Assembly: GCA_049324315.1 (NCBI GenBank)
Contig: JBMOKU010000007.1
Location: 62,001 to 126,000, forward strand
From: JBMOKU01 sp049324315
GTDB taxonomy: Bacteria > Bacillota > Clostridia > Peptostreptococcales > Thermotaleaceae
Length of the DNA: 64,000 bases
Direction of reading: 5' to 3'
Shown here in pieces: positions 34,855 through 44,451 of the stretch. The notes below the pieces were generated by a model, which saw only the letters and a list, made by a program, of their open reading frames with translations, was not told where the DNA came from and did not search any database. Position numbers and translations under genes: made by a program. Each line of letters opens with the position of its first letter. The stretch's first letter is position 1.

Positions 34855-35970
34855 TAATACTTGAAACGGATTAATATATGTTGTTGACGTCAACAGTTCA
34901 ACGTCAAATTGTCTACTTGCAGAAGCCTGTTTAAGATAATCCACGATTAATTGACATGCAATGTTCTCTGTTTCGTAATGTCCTGCATCGATCACAGTCA
35001 TACCTAATTGTAATGCATACTGAGCCTCATGGTATTTAACATCTCCTGTTATATAGCAGTCACATCCTAATTTAAAGGCATCAGATATATATTCAGCACC
35101 GCTTCCCGTGCATAATCCAATCTTTTTCACAATTCGATTGACATCACCTATAATACGTATATGGCTCATACCAAGTTTATTTTTGATTTCTTCACAAAGC
35201 ACGAAAAGATGAGCAGGTTCCTCTAATACCCCTACTCTACCAATGCCATAGTGTTCTGCTTCATGCTGAAGTGGAATAATGTCATAAGCAACCTCTTCAT
35301 AGGGATGAGCGCTTATCATTTCGCTCAATACCGTAGAGAGCTTATCATCAGAAACGATTGTTTCAATCCTTGACTCCTCAACGTGCTCAAGATGGTTGCA
35401 AGAACCAATGAAAGGATTTGCACCTTCTAAAGGTTTAAATGTGCCCATGCCTTCACTTTGAAAAGTACAGTGACTATACTTACCAATATGGCCGGCTCCA
35501 AAACTGCACATTGCCTCACGAACGATGTCCACATGGCTTTTAGGTACAAATACCACCAATTTATAATATTTTGTGGTACGGGTTATTTTCAGAGGCCGTA
35601 TATCTTCAAGATTAAGAAGCTGTGCTATGTAATCATTGGTCCCACCAACGGCCACATCCAAATTTGTATGGGAGCAGTAAAGTTGAATCCCCCGTTGAAT
35701 AAGACGTTGGATCATTTTCCCTTCAGCATGATTCCATACAATCGATTTGATTCCCTTAAAAATTAAAGGATGATGTACAATGATCATGTCAATATCTTTC
35801 GCTATTGCTTCATCAATAACTTCATTTGTCAGTTCAAGACTTACAAGTATCTTATGTACAGATCTATCCAGATCGCCAATCTGTAAACCTACATTATCCC
35901 ATGATTCTGCCAAATATAAGGGTGCCAGAGTTTCCATAGCTTCTATTATTTTTGTACATTTGACAGCCAT
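34852..35970 (-). CDS. Nif3-like dinuclear metal-centre protein (YqfO)
   Basis: 372 residues from ATG 35970 after AAGAGGTG. Conserved metal ligands lie in LAESWDNVGLQIGD, IDMIIVHHPLIFKGIKS (HH), SHTNLDVAVGGTND, CTGSGAEYISDA and GDVKYHEAQYA, then IDAGHYETE. The length and the central inserted domain (KTTKYYKLVVFVPKSH region) match the Bacillus YqfO subtype with a PII-like insertion. It overlaps trmK by 25 bp, typical of the trmK-yqfO pair. Function uncertain (annotated elsewhere as GTP cyclohydrolase 1 type 2). Confidence 0.92.
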   Translation of the reverse strand: MAVKCTKIIEAMETLAPLYLAESWDNVGLQIGDLDRSVHKILVSLELTNEVIDEAIAKDIDMIIVHHPLIFKGIKSIVWNHAEGKMIQRLIQRGIQLYCSHTNLDVAVGGTNDYIAQLLNLEDIRPLKITRTTKYYKLVVFVPKSHVDIVREAMCSFGAGHIGKYSHCTFQSEGMGTFKPLEGANPFIGSCNHLEHVEESRIETIVSDDKLSTVLSEMISAHPYEEVAYDIIPLQHEAEHYGIGRVGVLEEPAHLFVLCEEIKNKLGMSHIRIIGDVNRIVKKIGLCTGSGAEYISDAFKLGCDCYITGDVKYHEAQYALQLGMTVIDAGHYETENIACQLIVDYLKQASASRQFDVELLTSTTYINPFQVL

Positions 35971-36650
35971 CTCAACACCTCTTTCAGCTTTCCAATCTTT
36001 CTTATACACATCTCCATTTTTTCATTGGCCATGATACTTCCTTGTCTTTCAATACTATCAATAATATCTTCATACTTCTTAATGTGCTTTTTAAGGAACT
36101 CTTCCAACAGCGGATCTCTATTTTCGATTAATTTCGTGCCGATTTCAAAATAAATATCATCTTCAATGCTTTGCTGCCCTTTCTCAACGACGATAATTTC
36201 ATAAATTCTGTGTTCTTCTCTACATAGTTTTTCATTGATTATTTTATAGCCATTGCCGATAAGCCATCTTCTTAATTCATCTTGTGCTACCATGGGCTGT
36301 AATATAAAGGTATCAAATGATTTCGTCAATGTCAAATTGTTATTTAAAATATCTCTGATAAGCAAGCCACCCATGCCGGCTATGATCACCGTATCAACTT
36401 CCCCTGGTTTGATGGGTTCTAAGCCACTCCCTAATCTACATTCGATGCAATGGCCCAAGTGATGTTGTTGGATCGTATGCACAGCTCTTTTTAAAGGTCC
36501 TTCATTCACATCACTGGCAACAACTTTATTTGCAATTGCTTTTTCTATAAGAAACACAGGGATATAGCCATGATCGGTACCAATATCTGCCACATAAGAG
36601 CCCTGCTTAACCTGTTCAACGATCGTCATTAATCGCGGTGATAGCTTCAT
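35946..36650 (-). CDS. trmK: tRNA (adenine(22)-N(1))-methyltransferase TrmK
   Basis: 234 residues. It methylates N1 of A22 in bacterial tRNA using SAM. SAM-binding region VADIGTDHGYIPVFLIEKA near residue 19, then VVASDVNEGPLKRA, and VDTVIIAGMGGLLIRDIL (the GMGG motif) and FILQPMVAQDELRRWL (target-side PxN-like loop). A C-terminal coiled coil follows. ATG 36650; it heads the trmK-nif3-zinc-ribbon series, downstream of rpoD. Confidence 0.93.
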   Translation of the reverse strand: MKLSPRLMTIVEQVKQGSYVADIGTDHGYIPVFLIEKAIANKVVASDVNEGPLKRAVHTIQQHHLGHCIECRLGSGLEPIKPGEVDTVIIAGMGGLLIRDILNNNLTLTKSFDTFILQPMVAQDELRRWLIGNGYKIINEKLCREEHRIYEIIVVEKGQQSIEDDIYFEIGTKLIENRDPLLEEFLKKHIKKYEDIIDSIERQGSIMANEKMEMCIRKIGKLKEVLRWLSNVQK

Positions 36651-36810
36651 ATCTAGCCTCCATTTATTTTGTTATTCAAGGTTTATACTTTTAATTCCTT
36701 CATTTCTTTTAACTTTTTACTATCTTTACCATATCCATCATAACATAACCAATATTTATTAAAATAAATTTTTCCTTTTTAGAAAGAATAATGGGAAGGA
36801 GGTTGATTTT

Positions 36811-37011
36811 ATGAAAGAAAAAAAATTACAAGAAAAGCAACCAAAACCATTATCTAAGCCACTGCCCTTTCAGTGGGGCCAGACGACTACTGAATGGGAA
36901 GAAGAAGCCGACCAATTTATGAACTATCTTCAAGATCAAATAGATCATGAGGAAACAAAGGAAGAAAAACAAAAGAAAATTGAGTATGGAAAACAAAAAC
37001 AATATTGGTAA
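36811..37011 (+). CDS. Small charged hypothetical protein (66 aa)
   Basis: ATG 11 nt after GGAAGGAGG. The very Lys/Gln/Glu-rich product contains a single ordered-looking stretch, PFQWGQTTTEWEEEADQF, in the middle and ends KQKQYW. It lacks membrane or cysteine features. A plus-strand gene between two minus-strand ones, it ends in a terminator shared with rpoD. Its low-complexity composition is compatible with a spore or stress protein, but no family is recognised. Confidence 0.55.
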   Translation: MKEKKLQEKQPKPLSKPLPFQWGQTTTEWEEEADQFMNYLQDQIDHEETKEEKQKKIEYGKQKQYW

Positions 37012-37029
37012 TCGTTATTTTTTTCAATG

Positions 37030-37059
37030 AAAAGATTCGCTCATAAAAGCGAATCTTTA
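37030..37059. terminator. Bidirectional terminator between small gene and rpoD
   Basis: AAAGATTCGCT/AGCGAATCTTT, an 11-bp perfect stem with a 6-nt loop, is flanked by A/T runs on both sides. The rpoD stop codon is at its edge. Confidence 0.8.
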
Positions 37060-38154
37060 TTCTAAGTAATCCTTCAATTTTTTACTTCTGCTAGGATGTC
37101 TAAGCTTTCTTAATGCTTTGGCTTCAATCTGTCTAATTCTTTCACGGGTAACATCAAATTTTTTCCCTACTTCTTCTAGTGTTCTAGCTCTACCGTCATC
37201 AAGCCCAAAGCGAAGTCTAAGTACCTTTTGTTCACGAGGTGTTAGCGTATCCAATACTTCCATCAATTGTTCCTTCAACATTGAAAATGCAGCTGCTTCT
37301 GCAGGTGCAGGTGCATCTTCATCGGGTATAAAGTCTCCAAGATGGCTGTCTTCTTCTTCTCCTATCGGTGTCTCCAAAGATACAGGTTCTTGAGATATCT
37401 TTAAGATTTCTCTTACTTTGTCTACCGGCAGATCCATTTCCTTTGCAATCTCTTCTGGTCTTGGTTCCCTACCTAATTCTTGTAGAAGCTGACGAGAAAT
37501 CCGTATTAGTTTATTAATCGTTTCAACCATATGAACTGGTATCCGTATCGTCCTTGCCTGATCTGCAATAGCACGGGTAATTGCTTGGCGAATCCACCAA
37601 GTTGCATAGGTACTAAATTTGAAGCCCTTTTGCCAATCAAATTTTTCCACTGCTTTAATCAGGCCTAAATTACCCTCTTGAATAAGATCTAAGAACAGCA
37701 TACCTCTTCCTACATAGCGCTTTGCAATGCTGACCACAAGTCGTAAGTTCGCTTCACATAATCTCTTTTTTGCATCTTCGTCGCCTTGTTCCATCCTTTT
37801 TGCAAGTTCTATTTCTTCATCTGCGGAAAGTAAAGGTACTTTTCCAATCTCTTTCAAGTACATACGTACAGGATCATCTATATTAATACCCTTCGGTATG
37901 GATAAGTCTAAATCAATTACTTCTTCTGCCTCAGGTATATTGGGGATATCATCAATATCGGGCTCTTGTTCGCCTATAACATCTATACCTAAAGAAGCCA
38001 GATTTTCATAAACTTCTTCCACTTGATCCTTGTCCAAGTCGATTTCTTCTAGCGTATCTACAATTTCACTATACGTCAAGGTGCCTCTCTTTTTTCCTAA
38101 ATCGATTAATGCTTTTACGGCATCTATTTTTTGGTTATCCGGTTTCTTGTTCAT
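37057..38154 (-). CDS. rpoD: RNA polymerase primary sigma factor SigA/RpoD
   Basis: 365 residues. Region 1.1-like N-terminus ([21 protein letters not shown]), region 1.2 [21 protein letters not shown], region 2 [25 protein letters not shown] and [18 protein letters not shown]. Region 3 is [17 protein letters not shown]. Region 4 has [19 protein letters not shown] and [19 protein letters not shown]. It is the housekeeping sigma factor that would read the -35/-10 promoters noted in this window. It follows dnaG by 33 bp, the usual dnaG-rpoD macromolecular synthesis order. Confidence 0.98.
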   Translation of the reverse strand: MNKKPDNQKIDAVKALIDLGKKRGTLTYSEIVDTLEEIDLDKDQVEEVYENLASLGIDVIGEQEPDIDDIPNIPEAEEVIDLDLSIPKGINIDDPVRMYLKEIGKVPLLSADEEIELAKRMEQGDEDAKKRLCEANLRLVVSIAKRYVGRGMLFLDLIQEGNLGLIKAVEKFDWQKGFKFSTYATWWIRQAITRAIADQARTIRIPVHMVETINKLIRISRQLLQELGREPRPEEIAKEMDLPVDKVREILKISQEPVSLETPIGEEEDSHLGDFIPDEDAPAPAEAAAFSMLKEQLMEVLDTLTPREQKVLRLRFGLDDGRARTLEEVGKKFDVTRERIRQIEAKALRKLRHPSRSKKLKDYLE

Positions 38155-38187
38155 CAGACTTCCCTCCCTTCTAGTTTAACTCAATCA

Positions 38188-40038
38188 TTACATATTCTTT
38201 ATTTCTTTGAGTAATCCTTCTATTTCTATACATAATTCTCTAATCCTCGCTATCTCTTTTAGAGATTTGTTCTCCGTTTTTTCTAATTGTTTAATTTCCC
38301 ATTCAATTTGCTCTTTTCTGGACATCAGTTTGTGTTTTTTTAGCGCCTGAACAAAATCATGAATGGTTTTATCAATATTATCTTCTGCAATAACAATCTT
38401 ATCTATTTCATGAAGTATTGAAATGGTATCAATATCTAATTGACTTTCAATAAAATCTCGATCTGGTGTTTCTGTATTTTCATATACATTTTTCAATAGT
38501 TGTACAATATGCTTGTTTGTCTCATCCAAAAATACTTCATATGAAATATGTTCCATAATTTTAGCAAAAAAAGCTTTATTAAATAACATGATTTTAATTA
38601 GGCCTCGTTCTGCTTCTACGTACCCCTGTTTTTTCACAGGTTTTATCAACTGAATGCTGTCTTTATTAGTATTCCTGTCATAACCACTTCTATACTTACT
38701 TCTGGTGTTCTCGGGCTTTTGGGGATTATTACCCGAATGATACATATTATTTCCATAAATTTCTTTCTTTATAGCTTCCTCTGATATCTGTGTCTCTACA
38801 GCCGTTTTCTTAATATAAGCATCTACCTCCACAGGACTCTTAACTTCCTTAAGCAGTTCAGCAACTTTCTTAACAAAATGAATTCTTCCCTCTGTTGTGG
38901 AAAGGTCATTTTCTCTTTTAGCCAACATAATCTTATATTCTATCAGTGACAGCGCATTACCTATTTCTTTTTGAAATGCTTTAAGCCCTTTTTGACGAAT
39001 TAATTCATCCGGATCTTTGCCATCAGACAGTCGGATTACTTTGACCTGGCAATCCAATTCCTTTAATATCTCTAAACCTCTCAACGTAGCAGCCTGTCCA
39101 GCAGCATCTGTATCATATGCGATAATAATTTCATCAGCATACCGTTTGAGCATCTCTCCTTGATTTTTCGTCAATGCAGTACCTAAAGATGCGACAACGT
39201 TCTTTATTCCAAACTGATAAAGCGATATAACATCCATATAGCCTTCGACTACGATTATTCTTCTTTCTTTGCCAATTTCGTTTTTTGCTAAATTAATACC
39301 ATATAGATTATATCCTTTATTAAACACAGGCGTTTCCGGAGAATTCAAATATTTCGGCAGTGATTGATCAATGGCTCTTCCCCCAAAGCCAATAATCTTT
39401 CGTTTGGTATTGATAATTGGAAATATAATTCGATTTCTAAAACGATCGTAACAACTGCTTCTATTTTCTTTCTGCAAAGCAAGTCCTGCTTGAACAATGA
39501 TTTGCTGATCAAAGCCTTTTTTCAGCAAATAGCGATTCAGGGATTCCCATTCATCCAAGGCATAACCCAAACCGAATTTCTTGATTGTTTTTACGTCAAC
39601 GCCTCTTTTTACTAAATACCGCAGGCCTGGATTGTCTTTTTCATTAAGATTTTTATAATAAAAAATCGCTGCTTCTCTGTTTACTTCATATATTTTATTT
39701 CTTCGATTTATTTCTTCTTTTTCCTGCCTATTTGTCGAAATTTCATCTACATGTATTCCTACCCATTCTCCCATCAGTGTAACAGCATCGACGAAATCAA
39801 GATTCTCAATATTCATGACAAAACTAATAACATCTCCTGTATTACCGCAGCCAAAACATTTATAATTTTGTCTTTCTTCAGATACCATAAAAGAAGGGGT
39901 TTTTTCATGATGAAAAGGACATAATGCTTTATAATTTCTTCCACTTTTTTTAAACTGTATATATCTAGAAGCAACATCCACAATATTGTTTCGAGCTTTT
40001 ATTTCCTCAATAATCTCTTCATTTAAACGAATCGTCAT
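38188..40038 (-). CDS. dnaG: DNA primase DnaG
   Basis: 616 residues from ATG 40038 (GGTGATGG precedes it; the upstream ATG at 40077 adds a non-conserved leader). Makes RNA primers for replication. CHC2 zinc finger: YKALCPFHHEKTPSF then YKCFGCGNTGDV. Catalytic core: GFGGRAIDQSLPKYLNSPET and the TOPRIM segment IIVVEGYMDVISLYQFG then IIAYDTDAAGQAA. The C-terminal helicase-binding part is helical. Same strand as and just upstream of rpoD. Confidence 0.97.
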   Translation of the reverse strand: MTIRLNEEIIEEIKARNNIVDVASRYIQFKKSGRNYKALCPFHHEKTPSFMVSEERQNYKCFGCGNTGDVISFVMNIENLDFVDAVTLMGEWVGIHVDEISTNRQEKEEINRRNKIYEVNREAAIFYYKNLNEKDNPGLRYLVKRGVDVKTIKKFGLGYALDEWESLNRYLLKKGFDQQIIVQAGLALQKENRSSCYDRFRNRIIFPIINTKRKIIGFGGRAIDQSLPKYLNSPETPVFNKGYNLYGINLAKNEIGKERRIIVVEGYMDVISLYQFGIKNVVASLGTALTKNQGEMLKRYADEIIIAYDTDAAGQAATLRGLEILKELDCQVKVIRLSDGKDPDELIRQKGLKAFQKEIGNALSLIEYKIMLAKRENDLSTTEGRIHFVKKVAELLKEVKSPVEVDAYIKKTAVETQISEEAIKKEIYGNNMYHSGNNPQKPENTRSKYRSGYDRNTNKDSIQLIKPVKKQGYVEAERGLIKIMLFNKAFFAKIMEHISYEVFLDETNKHIVQLLKNVYENTETPDRDFIESQLDIDTISILHEIDKIVIAEDNIDKTIHDFVQALKKHKLMSRKEQIEWEIKQLEKTENKSLKEIARIRELCIEIEGLLKEIKNM

Positions 40039-40119
40039 ACCATCACCTATATAATCCTTTTCATATTTTTTCTCCATTTATATATTTTTTCCTTCTTGCG
40101 AAAAAATTTAATCCTCATC

Positions 40120-40578
40120 CTACCCATAAGGATTATATAGTGATTGTTTGATGATCTTTTCCAAGCTTTGCACAAAGATAAAATCATCCTCCTTGCTGCG
40201 CTTTGGACACTTCTTTATTCTCCCTTTACTTCTTAATATTTTTGCATTCAAATGCCTTTGATATAAAAGCATATCGATGTTTTCTACTGTATATATTAAT
40301 CCCCTACTAGATAAGCAAAATCCTTTCTTCATTAAGATGATGGATGCCAAACCATAATCATCGGTCACTACAACATCGTTCTTTGCTATTTGATTGATAA
40401 TCATTAAGTCAGCAGACTGCGATTCATTATCTACAACAATCGAATGAAAGTTTCCTTGATCCTTAGACAGATGGCAAACCGAATATACCATGATCACAGA
40501 TATTCCATACTTTTCAGCTGTTTTCGTGATATCCTTTTTTACAGGACATGCATCTGCATCAACAAAAATTCTAGTCAT
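40120..40578 (-). CDS. YaiI/YqxD-family protein (UPF0178)
   Basis: 152 residues beginning MTRIFVDADACPVKKDITKTA, the invariant UPF0178 N-terminus with PIN-like Asp residues, then VVTDDYGLASIILMKKGFCLSSRG. A nuclease-like fold is proposed for the family but activity is unproven. Its place between dgt and dnaG is conserved in Firmicutes. Confidence 0.93.
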   Translation of the reverse strand: MTRIFVDADACPVKKDITKTAEKYGISVIMVYSVCHLSKDQGNFHSIVVDNESQSADLMIINQIAKNDVVVTDDYGLASIILMKKGFCLSSRGLIYTVENIDMLLYQRHLNAKILRSKGRIKKCPKRSKEDDFIFVQSLEKIIKQSLYNPYG

Positions 40579-40674
40579 TTATTCTATCCTCTTTCATGGA
40601 GATGTCAATATTCGACATAAGTGCTCATGAATCCTTCTTTGTCACTGAATTTTTTTTTTGCAATTTTCCAATCA

Positions 40675-41679
40675 TTACTTCCATACTTCCGGCACATATA
40701 TATCCATATACTTATTAATTACATATCTGTCCGTCATCCCAGCTATATAGTCCTTTACAACTTCATGAAGACCTGCGTCTTCTATGTTTTTCTGTTGCTC
40801 TTCCGTCAGTTTATCGGGATGTTCAAGGAAAAAATGATAGAGTTGTCTTATAATGAATTGTGCTTTATCTTCTTCTTTTTTTGCTTTCTTGTTATAATAC
40901 ACTCTTTCGAACATAAAATCTCTGAGTTTATTTGTATAAAAAAGGCAGCCTTCACTCATCATAATTCTGGGTTGATCAAAGCTTGATTGTATAACATCTA
41001 CAATCATATAGTTGATTCGTTCACCATGGCTCGATCCAACGTTTTCTAGGCAGTCCTTTGGTAAATCTTCAAATTTTAATACCTGTGCTCTAATGGCATC
41101 ATCAATATCGTGATTAATATAGGCGATTCGATCACTAATTTTAACAATTTGTCCTTCAAGGGTTGCTGGAAGAATTTCACCTGTATGATTCCGTATTCCG
41201 TCTCTTACTTCATAGGTCAAATTCAGCCCTTTACCCAATTTACCCTTCTCTAAGTATTCTACAACCCGGATGCTTTGCTCATTATGTTTAAAACCACCTG
41301 GATGGATTTCGTTCAGTATCTTTTCTCCACTATGGCCAAAGGGAGTATGCCCTAAATCATGACCAAGAGCAATGGCCTCTGTCAGATCCTCGTTCAACTG
41401 CAAAGCACGGGCTATGGTACGGCCGATTTGGGCAACTTCAAGGGTATGGGTCAATCTTGTCCTATAATGATCTCCTTCCGGAGAGAGAAATACTTGGGTT
41501 TTATGTTTTAATCTTCTGAATGCTTTAGAATGCAGAATTCTATCCCTATCCCGTTGAAATTCCGAACGAATATCACATTTCTGTTCTGCTACTTTTCTTC
41601 CCTTACTGAGAGCAGACCTTGAAGCATGGCGTGACAGTCTTTCTATTTCGTAATTTTCGGTTATCTCTCTAGGTAACAT
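40675..41679 (-). CDS. dgt: Deoxyguanosinetriphosphate triphosphohydrolase-like HD protein
   Basis: 334 residues. HD-domain phosphohydrolase that splits dNTPs to deoxynucleosides and triphosphate. Motifs: RDRILHSKAFRRLKHKTQVF, YRTRLTHTLEVAQIGRTIAR (first His of the HD site), EAIALGHDLGHTPFGHSGE (HD pair) and VKISDRIAYINHDIDDAIR (last Asp). It lies at the head of the dgt-yqxD-dnaG-rpoD order; about 116 bp separate it from the divergent CotS-like gene. Confidence 0.93.
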   Translation of the reverse strand: MLPREITENYEIERLSRHASRSALSKGRKVAEQKCDIRSEFQRDRDRILHSKAFRRLKHKTQVFLSPEGDHYRTRLTHTLEVAQIGRTIARALQLNEDLTEAIALGHDLGHTPFGHSGEKILNEIHPGGFKHNEQSIRVVEYLEKGKLGKGLNLTYEVRDGIRNHTGEILPATLEGQIVKISDRIAYINHDIDDAIRAQVLKFEDLPKDCLENVGSSHGERINYMIVDVIQSSFDQPRIMMSEGCLFYTNKLRDFMFERVYYNKKAKKEEDKAQFIIRQLYHFFLEHPDKLTEEQQKNIEDAGLHEVVKDYIAGMTDRYVINKYMDIYVPEVWK

Positions 41680-41795
41680 TCTTTTCCCTCTCTTTTTGTC
41701 AACTAATTGATACTACCATAATATATATATACCACAATGTTTTATTTATTCCTTCTTACGATCGAACATTTTTTCGGTTAGGGTGGTGCTTCCTT

Positions 41796-42833
41796 GTGAA
41801 TTTAAAAGACGTAGATATGGTCAAGATAAATGTTTTGGGACAATATGATATCGTTCCCTCTGACATTGAATTAATTAAGTTTAAGGATACGCAAAAACAA
41901 AGAGCTATTTACAAAGTTCAATCTCCTACCTTACAGTATTGTTTAAAAAAAGTATATTATTCAAAGGCTGATCTTGAGTTTATTATTTATGCAATGAAAT
42001 ACTTAGAAAGCAAAGGCTTACACGTCCCCAGCATTATACCTTCCAAAGCACATACGGAATATATTGACTATCATTCGAATCTTTTTATACTAATGACATG
42101 GATTTCCGGTCATCGATGTGATTATGATGCATTGGAAGATTTGAAGGCGATTGCTGAGAATCTGGGAACACTTCACTTAAAAACCATTGGTTTTGACTAT
42201 CTGCCGCGGAGCAAGAGTCGATATAATTATTCGAACTGGTATGTGGATCTTAAAAGAAAAACCGAATCCTTGCTTACGATACAGCATCGTTTAAATGAAG
42301 ATCTCCAACATCGTCCAATATATATAAGTCTGTCTAATTTGTTTAAAAGTCAGTTAAACATGATGAATGAATCTCTTGACTTACTGGCTGCAGTTGATTT
42401 CTATAAGATCATCAGAAAAGCTGTTATAAACGGTACCCTATGTCATATGGATTATGTCAATAAAAATCTATTTATTATGGATAAAACAGTTTTTATGATT
42501 GACTTTGACCGTATGAAGCTAAGTCCTCCTATTCAAGATATTGCTTCTCTTATGCGCAGAGTCATGAGGAGAAGCAATACCAATTGGGATTTTGAGACAG
42601 CCCGCATCATCCTTGACACATACAGTCAAGTTAATCCGTTAACGTTGGATGAAATGAAAGCTGTTTTAGCCTATATTATTTTTCCTCAAAAGCTTTTTCG
42701 AGAAGTAAAAAGATATTTACAGCAGGAAAGTAATGAATCCTATTATTTAGAGCGATTTGAAAAAATTACACGGCAGTATGAACAAAAAGAAGCTTTCGTA
42801 AAACGCTTCAAAATCCATTATGGAATCAAATAA
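41796..42833 (+). CDS. CotS-family spore coat protein (kinase-like fold)
   Basis: 345 residues with a protein-kinase/APH-like fold: KVYYSKADLEFI and FILMTWISGHRCDYD in the N-lobe and hinge, catalytic loop LCHMDYVNKNLFI (HxDxxxxN) and metal site FMIDFDRMKLSPP (IDFD). This layout defines the CotS/YutH/YtaA group of spore coat kinase-like proteins in sporulating Firmicutes. The GTG start follows GGTGG. It is a single plus-strand gene ending in a hairpin. Whether it phosphorylates anything is not known. Confidence 0.88.
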   Translation: MNLKDVDMVKINVLGQYDIVPSDIELIKFKDTQKQRAIYKVQSPTLQYCLKKVYYSKADLEFIIYAMKYLESKGLHVPSIIPSKAHTEYIDYHSNLFILMTWISGHRCDYDALEDLKAIAENLGTLHLKTIGFDYLPRSKSRYNYSNWYVDLKRKTESLLTIQHRLNEDLQHRPIYISLSNLFKSQLNMMNESLDLLAAVDFYKIIRKAVINGTLCHMDYVNKNLFIMDKTVFMIDFDRMKLSPPIQDIASLMRRVMRRSNTNWDFETARIILDTYSQVNPLTLDEMKAVLAYIIFPQKLFREVKRYLQQESNESYYLERFEKITRQYEQKEAFVKRFKIHYGIK

Positions 42834-42857
42834 GGAAGGCCTAAGCCCTCCTTATTT
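42828..42857 (+). terminator. Terminator of the CotS-family gene
   Basis: AAATAAGGAAGGC and GCCCTCCTTATTT pair with one mismatch around CTAA and end in TTT. The stop codon of the CotS-like gene lies in the left arm. Confidence 0.7.
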
Positions 42858-43067
42858 GACTCCATTATCTATTTGTTGCGGACAGCTGATCGGGCCGCCG
42901 CTATCATAATAGACCGATCTCAATTTTTCACCATTATGGAACACTTTTTGTAACCATAAATTTTCTATTCTAGCTAACCGCACAAAATAATAAGCGTATG
43001 AAATAAAATCATATTGAGATTGTGTTAATAACCCTGTCTCATTATCATTATTTAATACTTTGCACAC
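42852..43067 (-). CDS. Doubtful small ORF overlapping the end of the FAD reductase gene
   Basis: 71-residue frame opening with GTG at 43067 and overlapping the upstream gene by 20 bp. The product is protein-like in its middle (SYAYYFVRLARIENLWLQKVF) and ends RSVYYDSGGPISCPQQIDNG. No ribosome-binding site stands before any start. It may be a translation-coupled small gene or a relic of a longer one whose beginning has been lost. Confidence 0.3.
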   Translation of the reverse strand: MCKVLNNDNETGLLTQSQYDFISYAYYFVRLARIENLWLQKVFHNGEKLRSVYYDSGGPISCPQQIDNGVK

Positions 43068-44109
43068 CTGATTTCATAGCTAACTGTCTAAGAAATGGAT
43101 TATATAACGCTGGGGATTTTAAATTTTTAATGAACAAATTTAACTTGATATCCTTTACCTTCTGTTTATATCTATCCAAAAATCCATCTATTCCACCTTC
43201 AAGACTCTGCGCTAAGTATAAAGAGCTTTTTAACGCGTAGCTGATTCCTTCTGCAGAGCTAGGGCTAATCGCACCTGCAGCTTCTCCAACCAGGGATATA
43301 CCATCCCTTCCTACATAAAACTGTGATACCTTCTTAGGCCTATAGATATATGCGCCCTCTGTTTTTATTTTGTTATCAAAATTAAAACCTATCTGTGTTA
43401 GTTTTATTTTCAACATATCATACTTTTCCCTAGTGTTCTCCCTAGGTCTAAGGGCTGACCCTAATAATAGATAATTCTTCTTTGGTATTATCCAAGAGTA
43501 GAAATCACTTATTTCTTCATCAAAAATTGCTGTGAAATAGGGTATATGATATGGACATTCAAACCATTCCTGAATTGAGACGTACTTTTCAGGAATATTT
43601 ATATCTTTACTAATAAAATTCCTTAACCTTGAAGACGCCCCATCAGCACCTATAATTACTCTTGTTTTTGCAGTCATTTCTTGTCCCTTATAAATATATC
43701 TAATTTCATATCCACCTGATATTTCAACAAAGCTTTTAAAAAAGGAATTAAACTTTTTATCAACTTCAGTTGGAAGTATAGAAACTAGCCATCTATCAAA
43801 TTTCTCCCTATTCATATTCAAATAGAATCTCTGATATAGTCTTTCTATATTATTAGTTAAATCAATGGCTCTTACAGCAAAAAGCTGCGGATCAACTAGA
43901 ATATCTTTAGGTATCCCTAAGCCCAACTTTGCAATCATTTTCTGAGCATCGGGGGCTAATAATCCTCCGCAGCATTTATTGGTAAGGTTTCTGGGGTTCT
44001 CATTTTCCAGGTCCCGCTTATCAATTAATAACACCTTATATTTGTCACCAATTAATCGAGCAAGAGTGGACCCTGCAGGGCCTGACCCTACTATTACAAT
44101 ATCATACAT
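43048..44109 (-). CDS. FAD-dependent oxidoreductase, geranylgeranyl-reductase family
   Basis: 353 residues from ATG 44109 after GAGG (7 nt); the longer frame adds an unsupported hydrophobic leader. N-terminal FAD fold IVIVGSGPAGSTLARLIG, then NKCCGGLLAPDAQKMI (the C-x-G-G-x substrate-side motif of the family), VIIGADGASSRLRN and VGEAAGAISPSSAEGISYALKS (second FAD contact). Members reduce isoprenoid chains or oxidise related flavin substrates; the substrate here cannot be told. No isoprenoid gene is adjacent. Confidence 0.85.
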   Translation of the reverse strand: MYDIVIVGSGPAGSTLARLIGDKYKVLLIDKRDLENENPRNLTNKCCGGLLAPDAQKMIAKLGLGIPKDILVDPQLFAVRAIDLTNNIERLYQRFYLNMNREKFDRWLVSILPTEVDKKFNSFFKSFVEISGGYEIRYIYKGQEMTAKTRVIIGADGASSRLRNFISKDINIPEKYVSIQEWFECPYHIPYFTAIFDEEISDFYSWIIPKKNYLLLGSALRPRENTREKYDMLKIKLTQIGFNFDNKIKTEGAYIYRPKKVSQFYVGRDGISLVGEAAGAISPSSAEGISYALKSSLYLAQSLEGGIDGFLDRYKQKVKDIKLNLFIKNLKSPALYNPFLRQLAMKSGVQSIK

Positions 44110-44219
44110 AAATATAACCTCACAAAATAGATATATGTGCAATAAATGTTTTATGATTTCTTTCAAAAGATAAGTATTTTAGTGTCATTTTAGTCCTCAT
44201 CTTAATTCTTATATAATCT

Positions 44220-44441
44220 TTATTCTTTAGTTATAATTTCACTTCTATATTCCAGGATATCACCTGGTTGACAGTCTAATACTTTACAGACAGCTTCTAA
44301 GGTTGATAATCTAATGGCTTTTGCTTTTCCGTTCTTCAGTATAGAAAGATTAGCCATTGTTATTCCAACTCTCTCCGAAAGCTCTGTTACGCTCATTTTT
44401 CTTTTAGCCAGCATCACATCAAGATTGATTATAATTGCCAT
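44220..44441 (-). CDS. XRE-family HTH regulator (YozG-like)
   Basis: 73 residues from ATG 44441 after GAGGTGAG. The helix-turn-helix is MSVTELSERVGITMANLSIL (about 15-34), followed by KNGKAKAIRLSTLEAVCKVLDCQPGD, the compact YozG/Cro-type. It lies 10 bp behind a DUF2975 membrane protein gene; the DUF2975-XRE pair is a recurrent two-gene unit in Firmicutes, in which the regulator is thought to be linked to the membrane partner. Confidence 0.9.
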   Translation of the reverse strand: MAIIINLDVMLAKRKMSVTELSERVGITMANLSILKNGKAKAIRLSTLEAVCKVLDCQPGDILEYRSEIITKE

Positions 44442-44451
44442 GTGACTCACC

